A stretch of 64,000 nt of DNA from Bacillota bacterium (GTDB lineage Bacteria > Bacillota > Clostridia > Lachnospirales > Lachnospiraceae): the NCBI GenBank assembly GCA_023421505.1, contig JAEZTJ010000059.1, positions 3,379 through 67,378 on the forward strand, given 5' to 3'. How positions within the stretch are numbered: the first letter of the stretch is position 1; every line of letters starts with the position of its first letter. A program made the position numbers and the translations under genes. Under the pieces are notes generated by a model. That model saw only the letters and a program-made list of their open reading frames with translations, made no database searches and had not been told where the DNA came from. Below are positions 9,126 to 17,343 of this stretch, one piece after another.

Positions 9126-9156
9126 TACCGTTCACCGACCTGTATGTATACTTCAT
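9112..9156 (-). CDS. 14-codon ORF overlapping the start of pilin-like paralogue 3
   Basis: ATG at 9156 with a strong RBS (AAAGGCGG, seven bases upstream) opens the peptide MKYTYRSVNGIEAE, which stops at 9112. The stop lies inside the next gene, whose TTG start is at 9125. This geometry fits translational coupling. It could also be the true start of the pilin gene interrupted by a one-base indel. Confidence 0.4.
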   Translation of the reverse strand: MKYTYRSVNGIEAE

Positions 9157-9187
9157 TTTGATTACCGCCTTTCTGTTTTTTCATCCC

Positions 9188-9688
9188 TTATTTTTGCTGC
9201 GTAAATAAGATGCCCATTATTTCGTTGTTAGAATTTTTCAAAATCTCTCCTCTAAAACTAGCAGTTGGTGTAATATAATTATCGCTGCTTTTCGAGCTTT
9301 GATCTAATGCAGTCGCTTTACCATTTTTTCCGCTGTCGTCGATAACATTACCAGCTCCTAAAAATTTATTATAATAAATAATTACTGGAGTTGTCTTCTT
9401 TGCATTTACCAAGGTTTGCACTTCGATTGACAGCTCTGGACCTTTACTTACAACATCTTTGATCAGTTTTACTAGCGATTCTCCATCAATTGTTTTGTCT
9501 TCATAATAAATCAGATCAAAATCTGCTACAGAACTAATGGCACTGTCTATCTTTACGGAGCTGGAATTAATATCTTGCTTCTTATCCTTAAATACACCCA
9601 TCATCCATGCTATGAGTAAGCCTACAAGTACTACAATGACAGCGGTAAGAAATATTTTTGATATCATATCTGATTTTTTTGTTTTCAT
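9188..9688 (-). CDS. Pilin-like protein (paralogue 2)
   Basis: 166 residues, closely related to the gene upstream. MKTKKSDMISK leads into a membrane segment with conserved GLLIAWMMG, then FKDKKQD, a helix, FDLIYYEDKTIDGES, a variable middle, and the conserved end ITPTASF...NSNNEI...FTQQK. The short basic leader plus hydrophobic helix plus globular domain is the plan of a pilin or pseudopilin. No classical G|xxxxE prepilin peptidase site is visible and no peptidase gene is nearby. RBS AGGAGG is strong. Tandem duplication with paralogue 1 is evident. Confidence 0.7.
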   Translation of the reverse strand: MKTKKSDMISKIFLTAVIVVLVGLLIAWMMGVFKDKKQDINSSSVKIDSAISSVADFDLIYYEDKTIDGESLVKLIKDVVSKGPELSIEVQTLVNAKKTTPVIIYYNKFLGAGNVIDDSGKNGKATALDQSSKSSDNYITPTASFRGEILKNSNNEIMGILFTQQK

Positions 9689-9702
9689 TTATATCCTCCT
9701 GC

Positions 9703-10173
9703 TTACTTTTGTTGAGTGAATTTCACACACACAATTTCATTATTAGTATTTTTCAAAACATCTCCCAAGAAATTACCAGAAGGTGTAATATATCCAGCAG
9801 CTGCTTTGCTAGTTGGTATTGCTGAAGCTGAAGCTGCACCCAGAGTATTTGTGGCCGGAGTAAATGCGTAATTATAATATGTATTAGTAGTGTCTAAAGT
9901 ATTTACCCACACGGATACTTTCGTATCATGAGCCTTAAAATCAGCAATCAATTCTGTTAATGTTTCTCCGCTTACTGTATCTCCGTCATAAACTATTAAA
10001 TCAAAATCAGCCAATGAATTGATTGCCTGATCGATTTTTTCTGTCCCAGAATTCAGATCTTGTTTTTTATCTTTAAAGACTCCAGTCATCCATGCTATTA
10101 ATAGTCCTACAAGAACTACTACCACTGCTGTAATAAAAATTTTTGCTATCATATCTGATTTTTTTGTTTTCAT
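9703..10173 (-). CDS. Pilin-like protein (paralogue 1), probable major subunit
   Basis: 156 residues: MKTKKSDMIAK, a 20-residue hydrophobic segment (VVVVLVGLLIAWMTGV), FKDKKQDLNS, a helix, FDLIVYDGDTVSG, a small-residue-rich variable loop, and ITPSGNF...NTNNEI...FTQQK. It is the first of four related small genes and has the strongest RBS (AAGGAGG). It follows a 308-bp gap that may hold its own promoter, which would suit a major subunit needed in excess over the assembly machinery. The product name is an inference from context and architecture. It is not a canonical Flp pilin. Confidence 0.7.
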   Translation of the reverse strand: MKTKKSDMIAKIFITAVVVVLVGLLIAWMTGVFKDKKQDLNSGTEKIDQAINSLADFDLIVYDGDTVSGETLTELIADFKAHDTKVSVWVNTLDTTNTYYNYAFTPATNTLGAASASAIPTSKAAAGYITPSGNFLGDVLKNTNNEIVCVKFTQQK

Positions 10174-10213
10174 AAATATCCTCCTTATTATTAACCACTA
10201 ATTATAGATAATC

Positions 10214-10335
10214 GCGAAACTGTATCGTTTTTTAATGTATGCACATTAGTTATCATTCTTTCTCTCCAACGCTCCGTCCGCTTAACTTCCGCTCCGAAAT
10301 AATTTCTACTGTGTATACAATATCTGCAATTGATG
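10214..10335. repeat. Dispersed repeat family II, diverged copy inside the pilus-like locus
   Basis: This stretch is homologous, in reverse orientation, to the 133-bp inverted-repeat element at 53970-54102. Shared landmarks in order are GCGAAAC, a GTAT.C core, AACGCTC, CTTAACTTCCGCTCCG and GTATACAATA. It sits in the 308-bp gap (10174-10481) between the TadB-TadC fusion and the first pilin gene. The gap also holds a small palindrome, TACTCAC-C-GTGAGTA, at 10424-10438. No gene is seen in the gap. I could not define a convincing promoter. Confidence 0.6.
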
Positions 10336-10481
10336 GTTCTGAAATTGACTAAACAACTTATAATGTCCGAAACACTTACTCACTTTTAGTTACACTAATA
10401 AAACATTTGCCCTAACTATTTGTTACTCACCGTGAGTAGTTTTAATATATTCATCATTTATATGGTTCTCCGCTCATTTAT

Positions 10482-12512
10482 CTACCATGATGTACTTTGA
10501 AGTTCGCTAAGCATAGCGTTTATTTCACTTACTGACGATAATAGTGTTGGCACTAGTCCATAAGCAAATAAAAGTATTAACGGAATGGCCGCCAGTACAT
10601 ATGCACGGAAAACCCTTCTTCGTATTGATTTTTCATTTGCAAGTTTTCTTTTCGCCATATATCCATCCCTCTCTACATCAACCTCATGAAAGGCCTGAGA
10701 GATGGGAATATCATCACAGCGTATCAAGTTGTCCACAATCCTTTTAAAGGGATCATAAGGTTCCCGCTCCTTTAGTGCTTTTAGTGCATCCATATCCCCT
10801 GCTCCGTAATCATTGATACAATCACGAAGAGACTGTTTAAATACCACCGCAAAGGTTTCCATTTCCTCTAGTATCTGTTTTACTGTCATACTGTCAACAT
10901 ACATTAGCATGCATATAAGGGCATTAAACTGATTAACCTCATCCTCCATCGCATCTTTTGAGACAGTAGAATTAAATTCTAGGATTAATTTTGGTATATA
11001 ATAAGCTGACATACCCATCAGCATACTTACCAGAATATTAAGAAAAGAAAAATGCTCTCGTTGATATTTATTTACCCGTCGGATCACTTCTTCCGCCAGT
11101 GCCTCATTAATTATTGTATTACTGAATTTACCCTCCCTCGTTAGAATGTCCATGATATCCTCTTTATTGAGAGCTTCTCTCTTCTTATCCTCAAATAAAT
11201 ACTTAGCTGTATAGCTTTCAATAATTTCTCCCATTGCTTCATACTGGCTTTCCTTTGCAGCAGAAGTTAGAATTTCAACGTCTGCCTGCTTTATTACTAA
11301 GAGCTGGTCTTTACTAAGTTCATGAAGATAAATCGTAATACCAATGCTTAGAACAAATACTATCCCAGCATACAGAAAGCTCCTTAGTATAAAATGTCTA
11401 GGACGAATACTATTGCCATTATTTCTTAGCATTTTCTTTAATCTTTCCAGCTTGGAAGCATACTTATCACAGTAATTATCCAAAGCCATCTTTACTATAG
11501 GGATTTTGTCCACAATAAAAAGCCATCTGTAATTAGCTTGATAAAAGCTTCTATACTCAGCACTTTTTCGCATTATAAAATAAATACATGCGGTAATAAA
11601 CAGCAGCCCTATATCCAGTAAAAAGCCTTCTTTTCCATAGAAAAAGCTCTCCATATTCTCCTTGATACTGATTGCAAAGTTTTTCACAAAATCAATACAA
11701 AATATAGGTGCAATTACACAGATAATTACCCCAAGAAATTCCATTCTAAGTCTATTTAACTTATCGATTTCAATATCAATTTCACGCTGTAAATTTTCCA
11801 TATTGCGAATAAACAAGAGCTTACCGTCAACAGTCTGGTCGCCTCGTTCCATAACCCCTATACACTGGTTGACAAAAGCCCGTAAGTACTTACTAGGGAT
11901 ATTTTCATAATATTCTCTTAGCGCTTCCTCTTTATTATCAGATAAGAGCAGCTGATAGATCTGATGAGCCGCTAGCTTCATATAAGGACTTAAGCTTTCC
12001 ATTGATTGATATAGGGCATCATCAACCCTATAATCAATATAGTAGTTATGCTCCACGTTAGAGATCAGCTGCTGCGTCTCGGTAAGAACATGAATTTCAA
12101 ATACTTTAGCCATTCGTCCAACCACTTCGCAGTCTGCTAATATAATTGCTACTGCTGCCGTGATTAAAGTAATTAACCGGGGATTAAACAGAAAAATAGA
12201 TAAGAAAGACAGGATACAGATACACCAGGAAATAAGACAAGAGGTAACCGTTTTTCTGGAAATCAGCTTTGTATCACAAGGGCTGATTAATCGATATCGA
12301 TAACCTAATTTTATAATATAATTTTTCGTCAAGGGAAAGGATAACAAAAATCGATATACCGTACCGAAGAAATGATCAGCATAGTTAGAACGACTGCTAT
12401 AACTAACCTTTCCATTCCATAAACGTTTACTTTTCCTGTCTTGATATACGATAATTATCGTAATAAATATGAAAACAGCCGTCAAAATCAGGATAAGCTT
12501 ACTTACTAACAC
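10482..12512 (-). CDS. TadB-TadC fusion-like membrane platform protein (T2SSF type)
   Basis: 676 residues with two successive halves. Each half has a cytoplasmic helical block flanked by membrane segments, as in the roughly 300-residue TadB and TadC proteins that form the inner-membrane platform of Tad pili. Membrane segments lie near residues 4-22, 90-130, 255-275, 293-312, 375-395, 485-505 and 640-660. EFNALICMLMYVDSMTV and DALKALKEREPYDPF in the second half recall T2SSF helices. The GTG start at 12512 has GGAGG 12 bases upstream and overlaps the stop of the ATPase gene by seven bases, so the pair is coupled. It is expected to be driven by the neighbouring ATPase. Confidence 0.68.
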   Translation of the reverse strand: MLVSKLILILTAVFIFITIIIVYQDRKSKRLWNGKVSYSSRSNYADHFFGTVYRFLLSFPLTKNYIIKLGYRYRLISPCDTKLISRKTVTSCLISWCICILSFLSIFLFNPRLITLITAAVAIILADCEVVGRMAKVFEIHVLTETQQLISNVEHNYYIDYRVDDALYQSMESLSPYMKLAAHQIYQLLLSDNKEEALREYYENIPSKYLRAFVNQCIGVMERGDQTVDGKLLFIRNMENLQREIDIEIDKLNRLRMEFLGVIICVIAPIFCIDFVKNFAISIKENMESFFYGKEGFLLDIGLLFITACIYFIMRKSAEYRSFYQANYRWLFIVDKIPIVKMALDNYCDKYASKLERLKKMLRNNGNSIRPRHFILRSFLYAGIVFVLSIGITIYLHELSKDQLLVIKQADVEILTSAAKESQYEAMGEIIESYTAKYLFEDKKREALNKEDIMDILTREGKFSNTIINEALAEEVIRRVNKYQREHFSFLNILVSMLMGMSAYYIPKLILEFNSTVSKDAMEDEVNQFNALICMLMYVDSMTVKQILEEMETFAVVFKQSLRDCINDYGAGDMDALKALKEREPYDPFKRIVDNLIRCDDIPISQAFHEVDVERDGYMAKRKLANEKSIRRRVFRAYVLAAIPLILLFAYGLVPTLLSSVSEINAMLSELQSTSW

Positions 12513-14350
12513 GCTTTACCCACACCTCCTTCTGACACGATATTAAAGGCGAGAAAGGAAGCTCTTTCCTCTGGAGGCAGATTACGTAAGATAATGCTTT
12601 CAAGCTCACTGCTGATTGGGTTGATCATATGATATTCACCATCTTCATATACAACGATATCTCTAGTATAATACGAGTTTTTTCTGGTAAGTAACTTAAG
12701 ATAATAGGATATAGAATTAAGCCTGCCCTCTATACCGGACTCTGCTTCCGGTTCCTTTTCTATTCTAGAATAGGGAATTATCTCTGTAATACGATCAATG
12801 TGTCTATGCCCGTCATTCTCTTTTACACAGTGAATATCCAGATGAAGAAGTCTTGCTATCATAGCCTCTACATCTTCTTTACCGGCACCACCATATGCTC
12901 CCATAGAATGAACAAAATAGGAAATAAGCTCATCCGTAGTTGGCCAGTGTCCCGTAGTAATAATACGTTTTGTACCGGCTAGTAAAAGATCAATTAAGTA
13001 CTTTGCATGCTCCAGACTTGCCGTTTCACCAAAAAGAATAGTATGCGCATCAGAGCTTTTTAGCAATTCAATCATCTTAGCGAAATTCATTCTTTCGCTG
13101 GGTCTGGTTCCTAAAATATTTTTATCATAATAGGCATCATTAAGATATAACTCAAAATCCGCCTCTAAAGTTCGTATCGGCTGCCTATTGTCAATTTCCC
13201 TGACCGCAGCCCTGGTATTCGTGGTTTTACCTGAATTTTGATCTCCTGAGAAAATAATGTTTAAACAACCGCGTAATGCCCATCGGATGATTCCTACCGG
13301 ATATTCTTTACCCTTATCACTTATTAAATCTTCCAAATGATAGGAAGCTGCACTGGTAAATTTTCTGACAAAAAAAGCCCATTGCATACTATTATTTGGT
13401 CTAAAGACAGTAACCCTGCTACCATCCGCAAGATGCGTCTTTAAGCCGCCTTCTGAAGAAGTCAGATGTCCGGTGCGTCCATGTTCTGATAAATTCTTAC
13501 ACACCCTGATGATATCGGATTTTGTTTCAAATGAAAGAAATTTCATGTGAATTGTTTTTCCTCCATAAACAATCCATATGCTCTCATAGGTCTTCGGTCT
13601 CTGAAAATTACCACTGTAAATATCCTCATCAAGATAATAATGGTTCTCAACAGTGATACCGGATATTCCTCCTGAAATACTGTCTAAGGAATCATCCTCC
13701 ATAATGAATAAGTCTACTGCTGATAGCCCATAGGTTTTTTCATAAACCCGCTGCGTAATAATATTGAGCTTATCATCGTAGCTTAAGGCTTTCGCAAGCT
13801 TACGATAAGCTACTTCAATATCCTCCTTTGTTATACTGTAGTAATATCCCTCCTGATCCTTTTTAAGCTTGTCTAGCTCAGTACTATTACAGATCTCCCG
13901 GAACATATTCCGGCTTCCTTTGCATTTTTGCAAATACATCATAATTTCAAATTTATCAATGGAAGTAAGATGATTAGGATTATCAAAGGGAAGTACCTCA
14001 TCTATATTTTCTTCTGTGATATGAAGCATATTGGTGAGGGAACTTTTAATACGTGCCATAACAACCATTTTTTCTGCTAAGTTACCTTGAGAGCATTTAC
14101 GGACAGCATCGCTTAGTGAGCGCTTTAAAGCCCTTCGGTTATCTAAATCCTTTTTATTTAGATTTAATACATCAATATCCATATTAATTATCTCATTAAT
14201 GATCCTGGTCATTTCATTGCATAAATAAGATATTGAATATATATTTTCAGGAATTTCCTCAAGCTCCAGCTTAGCCTTAAATATAAAATAAATAAATAGC
14301 ACCATAATTACTAACAGTAAACCCGATAATAATAACTCAACTATATTCAT
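12506..14350 (-). CDS. CpaF/TadA-family secretion ATPase with N-terminal membrane anchor
   Basis: 614 residues. Type II/IV secretion ATPases hydrolyse ATP to assemble pili. Walker A GDQNSGKTT lies at about 369-377, an acidic box (LEADFELYL) at about 395-403, a Walker-B-like ILFGETASLEHAKY near 438, and a His-box-like TTGHW near 465. Two features are unusual. First, a hydrophobic N-terminal segment (residues 5-25) would anchor a protein that is normally cytoplasmic. Second, the usual GE(V/I)R after Walker B reads GETA. RBS GGGAGGG precedes the ATG at 14350. It overlaps the upstream MinD-like gene by 14 bases and the downstream platform gene by seven. The sole motor of the locus. Confidence 0.82.
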   Translation of the reverse strand: MNIVELLLSGLLLVIMVLFIYFIFKAKLELEEIPENIYSISYLCNEMTRIINEIINMDIDVLNLNKKDLDNRRALKRSLSDAVRKCSQGNLAEKMVVMARIKSSLTNMLHITEENIDEVLPFDNPNHLTSIDKFEIMMYLQKCKGSRNMFREICNSTELDKLKKDQEGYYYSITKEDIEVAYRKLAKALSYDDKLNIITQRVYEKTYGLSAVDLFIMEDDSLDSISGGISGITVENHYYLDEDIYSGNFQRPKTYESIWIVYGGKTIHMKFLSFETKSDIIRVCKNLSEHGRTGHLTSSEGGLKTHLADGSRVTVFRPNNSMQWAFFVRKFTSAASYHLEDLISDKGKEYPVGIIRWALRGCLNIIFSGDQNSGKTTNTRAAVREIDNRQPIRTLEADFELYLNDAYYDKNILGTRPSERMNFAKMIELLKSSDAHTILFGETASLEHAKYLIDLLLAGTKRIITTGHWPTTDELISYFVHSMGAYGGAGKEDVEAMIARLLHLDIHCVKENDGHRHIDRITEIIPYSRIEKEPEAESGIEGRLNSISYYLKLLTRKNSYYTRDIVVYEDGEYHMINPISSELESIILRNLPPEERASFLAFNIVSEGGVGKAC

Positions 14351-15251
14351 GCTTACTGCCCTCCCTGCACTCTTTTCTTATATTGATGTTAAGCATGGTA
14401 AGCATCTTCTCTACAGACAACTTAGATCGATGAAAAAAGTAGTCTGTCTCCTCCTTCATGTATTTATCACTTGAGAAGAAGCTATGGATTACCTGATATA
14501 GCTTATCAAAATCCCCCGCTTTGTTAAGCCGTAAACCAAGCTGCATAAATCCTGTTACATCACTCTCATTCTGTGCATCCATATATTTAGTAGAATAAGG
14601 AATAACACCTGAATTCCTTATACTCATATATTTTTTGTACTTCCTCCGGCAGTTGTTGATACTGTAGCTGGAATTATCATCGTAGTCTCCAAAAAGGAAG
14701 AATAATTTAGACTTGTTTTTTAATAAATCCTGATTGGAAAATACTTTATCAAGAACATACCGATGCTGGGTCAGATTAACAACAATCAGATCAGCAAGCT
14801 CCATAAGCTTCAAAGATAGGGTGTCTTCTCCGCTGTTCGAGTCAATCAATACAATATCCATGCAATTATTTGCATCACTAATTACGTGGCCTACAACTTT
14901 TCCGATATCCCGGTCAAAGGTTTCACGGTTTTTAATCTCTGTACCTGGTAGCAAAAGCAGCTTCATATCCGGAAATGTCATACAGCAGTTTTCTAACATT
15001 CCCTTATTCAGTCTGTTCATCCTACTGTAGGTAACTGCAGCATCAAGCCCAATATCCTGAAAAATCTCTTCTGTTTTATATTTATCAACATTCTTTCCAA
15101 CGAGCGGACTTTCAAGATTATTACCATAAAATTGAGTCTGCATCATTAATACCTGCTTTTTATGCAGCAAACTCATTATAAAGGCTGTTACATGCAGGTT
15201 GCTTGTCTGCCCCTGCCCATGAAGCGGAGACCAAAAAAGGATTTTACTCAT
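14337..15251 (-). CDS. Divergent MinD/TadZ-like protein (paralogue C)
   Basis: About 304 residues, starting MSKILFWSPLHGQGQTS. This is the deviant-Walker region of MinD/CpaE ATPases, but GxGKT/S has become GQGQTS, with no lysine. LLLLPGTEI and VLIDSNSGEDT correspond to the switch regions of MinD-type folds, and DLIVVNLTQH occurs as in the 279-residue homologue at the start of the operon. I chose ATG 15251 because it aligns with that homologue; a GTG at 15266 is an alternative. TadZ proteins position Tad pili and are often ATPase-deficient. It overlaps its downstream neighbour. Confidence 0.66.
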   Translation of the reverse strand: MSKILFWSPLHGQGQTSNLHVTAFIMSLLHKKQVLMMQTQFYGNNLESPLVGKNVDKYKTEEIFQDIGLDAAVTYSRMNRLNKGMLENCCMTFPDMKLLLLPGTEIKNRETFDRDIGKVVGHVISDANNCMDIVLIDSNSGEDTLSLKLMELADLIVVNLTQHRYVLDKVFSNQDLLKNKSKLFFLFGDYDDNSSYSINNCRRKYKKYMSIRNSGVIPYSTKYMDAQNESDVTGFMQLGLRLNKAGDFDKLYQVIHSFFSSDKYMKEETDYFFHRSKLSVEKMLTMLNINIRKECREGSKHEYS

Positions 15252-15258
15252 AATGCTG

Positions 15259-15921
15259 TCACACACCCTTTCTTGCTAAAGTCATTGCTCTTTTTACTCT
15301 ATTTTTAGTTAGCTTAGGGAACATATCAAGGATTTGCCCCGTTATGTATTGCTTAGTCTGCTTTGATATCTTTGTGAACCGTGCTGTTTGAGATATCTGA
15401 CAATTTACAGCACTTTCATAATCATTCATATCAAGATAAAGCGTACTAATCTTATCTGTTTTTTCAGGCAGCTCTAGTGCTTCCAATACTCTATCTGCAT
15501 CATCAGGTGTAATCATATCTCTGATCAGTACTTTATAGGTTTCATTTTGTGAAATCTTAGTTTTCAGGTATTTATTAATTTCCTGTATCATATGAGGAAA
15601 TATACTGACAACAATATTGATTGACTCACATTCAAGTTGATATTCATGCTGATAGGTATTTCCATAATTAATAAAAACTGCGCCGTCCTTAAATAGCTCA
15701 AGCTCTTCCTTGTCCGGTATCCTTCTTGTATAATTAATATCACGATAATTTATTATCTCCTTCAGACTATCTAAGCCCATTCCAAGCTTTATCGATTGAA
15801 GAAGAGCTGCTGAGTCCGAAAAATCAATGATAAGAACCCTGTACTTAAGCTTTGTAAGTGTACGGCAGATATATAGAATCAGATCAAAAGCTTCACAGCC
15901 AATATAGCCTGTACATACCAT
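15259..15921 (-). CDS. Divergent MinD-like protein lacking a P-loop (paralogue B)
   Basis: 220 residues. It begins MVCTGYIGCEAFDLILYICRTL and continues RVLIIDFSDSAALLQS, the strand order of the MinD/CpaE fold, but no Walker A sequence is present. A strong RBS (AAGGAGG) precedes the ATG. It ends within the coupling region of paralogue C. It probably partners paralogue C, since MinD-like proteins dimerise. It is probably non-catalytic. Its role in pilus placement is inferred from context. Confidence 0.58.
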   Translation of the reverse strand: MVCTGYIGCEAFDLILYICRTLTKLKYRVLIIDFSDSAALLQSIKLGMGLDSLKEIINYRDINYTRRIPDKEELELFKDGAVFINYGNTYQHEYQLECESINIVVSIFPHMIQEINKYLKTKISQNETYKVLIRDMITPDDADRVLEALELPEKTDKISTLYLDMNDYESAVNCQISQTARFTKISKQTKQYITGQILDMFPKLTKNRVKRAMTLARKGV

Positions 15922-15974
15922 AGGTACCCCTCCTTACTAAATTGCTGTTGCAAATTATAGTATCCTTTAAAGTT

Positions 15975-17057
15975 CTATTCACCATATTCCACTTCACCAC
16001 CCTCTGTATCACTCGCTACATAAAAATAATCCATACTTCCTAACTCATGTTCACCCTTTAAGTTTTCTTCAATTTTTCTCTCTTTTGGTATCTCCGTTGG
16101 AATAGGTGTGAGAACATTTTCCTGTTTCAGCATATCATTACTGTTTACCGCTGCTTCTTCTGCCTCATACTCTGGCTCTGCCTCAATTGTATCTGGAGCC
16201 TTCGCTATATTAGGTTGAAATGTCGTATTCGGATCAACATCCCAGTTAATTGCAGTTAAATCAGTTGACATAGTATCAGCCAGTCTGTTTTCAAGAGCTT
16301 TTCTGATATTCTTATTCAATTCCTGAGAGCAGCGCTCTATAATATTGGGATCGCTTTCGATTAAAGAGAGTATTGAAAGACTAGGTGTATAGGTAACAAC
16401 AGATGCTTCCTGAAAATTAGGTTCAATATATCTGGTTACATATAGCTTCGCTCCGGTATATAAGGCCGCATCTACTATTGCTGCAGACATTCTAAGAAGC
16501 TCTGCTTCATCTATCCATAAAAAGACACTTACTGTATCAGGAGTATATCCCATTATTTTCTTTTTGGAAAGCACGACGTAACTTTCTCCATTCGGATAGA
16601 AAATTCGAACATCAACTGTATCCTTAACTAATATATTCGAATTCATACTGATAACCTGATATTCCATTTCACGAATATTGGTTGTAACATTATTTGCTGT
16701 AACCATTGAATTCATCATTTGTGTTCCAGACGGTATATCAATTAAAGCAGTCTTTCCTAATTCTTTTTTCGTAATATAGGTTTCCTGCGGTTGAGATGAA
16801 TATACCATTTTCTTCTCAAGCATATCTGATTTTATGATATCACCAGAATGGATGTCTATTGTTGATACGTATACCTCTCTTTGATTATCCTGCATATCCT
16901 GATAAGCTTCCTGTAAAAGAGACTGATACTCTTCTTTCACCTGTCCTGTGATTACAATTGATGTTGCTGTGGCAGCACCTCCTATCACAACAATGCATAT
17001 AATCGCCACAATAATATACTGCTTGGTAGATCGCTTCAATCTTCGCCTTACTTTCAT
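15975..17057 (-). CDS. cpaB: CpaB/RcpC-like SAF-domain pilus assembly protein
   Basis: 360 residues. A basic N-terminus (MKVRRRLKRSTKQY) precedes a membrane segment (about 16-37) and a short coiled region. The SAF-type domain shows VSTIDIHSGDIIKSDMLEKK and a second SAF motif, ALIDIPSGTQMMNSMV. These are the signatures of CpaB/RcpC, a periplasmic or extracytoplasmic factor of Tad systems. A conserved DVRIFYPNGESYVVLSKK segment follows, then a low-complexity acidic tail rich in Glu, Ala and Asn. ATG 17057 is preferred over 17069 because ATGGAGGTTAATATG puts GGAGG at the right distance. A 25-codon ORF ends one base before this start, suggesting coupling. Confidence 0.78.
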   Translation of the reverse strand: MKVRRRLKRSTKQYIIVAIICIVVIGGAATATSIVITGQVKEEYQSLLQEAYQDMQDNQREVYVSTIDIHSGDIIKSDMLEKKMVYSSQPQETYITKKELGKTALIDIPSGTQMMNSMVTANNVTTNIREMEYQVISMNSNILVKDTVDVRIFYPNGESYVVLSKKKIMGYTPDTVSVFLWIDEAELLRMSAAIVDAALYTGAKLYVTRYIEPNFQEASVVTYTPSLSILSLIESDPNIIERCSQELNKNIRKALENRLADTMSTDLTAINWDVDPNTTFQPNIAKAPDTIEAEPEYEAEEAAVNSNDMLKQENVLTPIPTEIPKERKIEENLKGEHELGSMDYFYVASDTEGGEVEYGE

Positions 17058-17058
17058 A

Positions 17059-17136
17059 TTAACCTCCATGCCGCCAAAAACCTGCGAATTTGGGCAGCGT
17101 ACAAATTTGCTGATTGAAAAATCTTTGATTTTTCAA
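17059..17136 (-). CDS. 25-codon leader ORF of repeat family I, coupled to cpaB-like gene
   Basis: TTG at 17136 follows GGGG at a five-base spacing and encodes M-K-N-Q-R-F-F-N-Q-Q-I-C-T-L-P-K-F-A-G-F-W-R-H-G-G. TAA lies one base before the cpaB-like ATG. A near-identical core (F-N-x-Q-I-C-x-L-P-K-F-A-G) appears in the leader of the dCMP deaminase gene (32963-33118). Sequence sharing at DNA level means peptide conservation is not proven, so it may be only a by-product of the repeat. Confidence 0.4.
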   Translation of the reverse strand: MKNQRFFNQQICTLPKFAGFWRHGG

Positions 17137-17343
17137 CCTAACCCCATGCTGCCGATAGGCAGCTCAAATAATTATGAAGAAGCTTGAAATGAGCACCTCT
17201 GTGCTCATTTCAGGGTTCTTCCAGAATGTGAAGTGCTTTTCTTCACATTAACATAACATGCCTTCCCTTTGAATTAGTTTGTGCCGAGGATAACGCAGGC
17301 GCAAACTTCTAAGTGTGAATTGTGTTTTTCAACAATTCACACT
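17059..17343. repeat. Seven-hairpin cluster, repeat family I
   Basis: Seven separate inverted repeats follow one another: 17084-17110 (GCGAATTTG/CAAATTTGC), 17112-17138, 17148-17163 (GCTGCC/GGCAGC), 17175-17221 with perfect GAAATGAGCAC arms, 17225-17249 (AATGTGAAG/CTTCACATT), 17277-17306 and 17312-17343 (perfect 12-bp arms). A conserved block, CCCTTTGAATTAGTTTGTGC, spans 17265-17284. The same block and the first hairpin recur at 32957-33157. The cluster separates the 82-residue gene from the cpaB-like gene. Confidence 0.75.
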
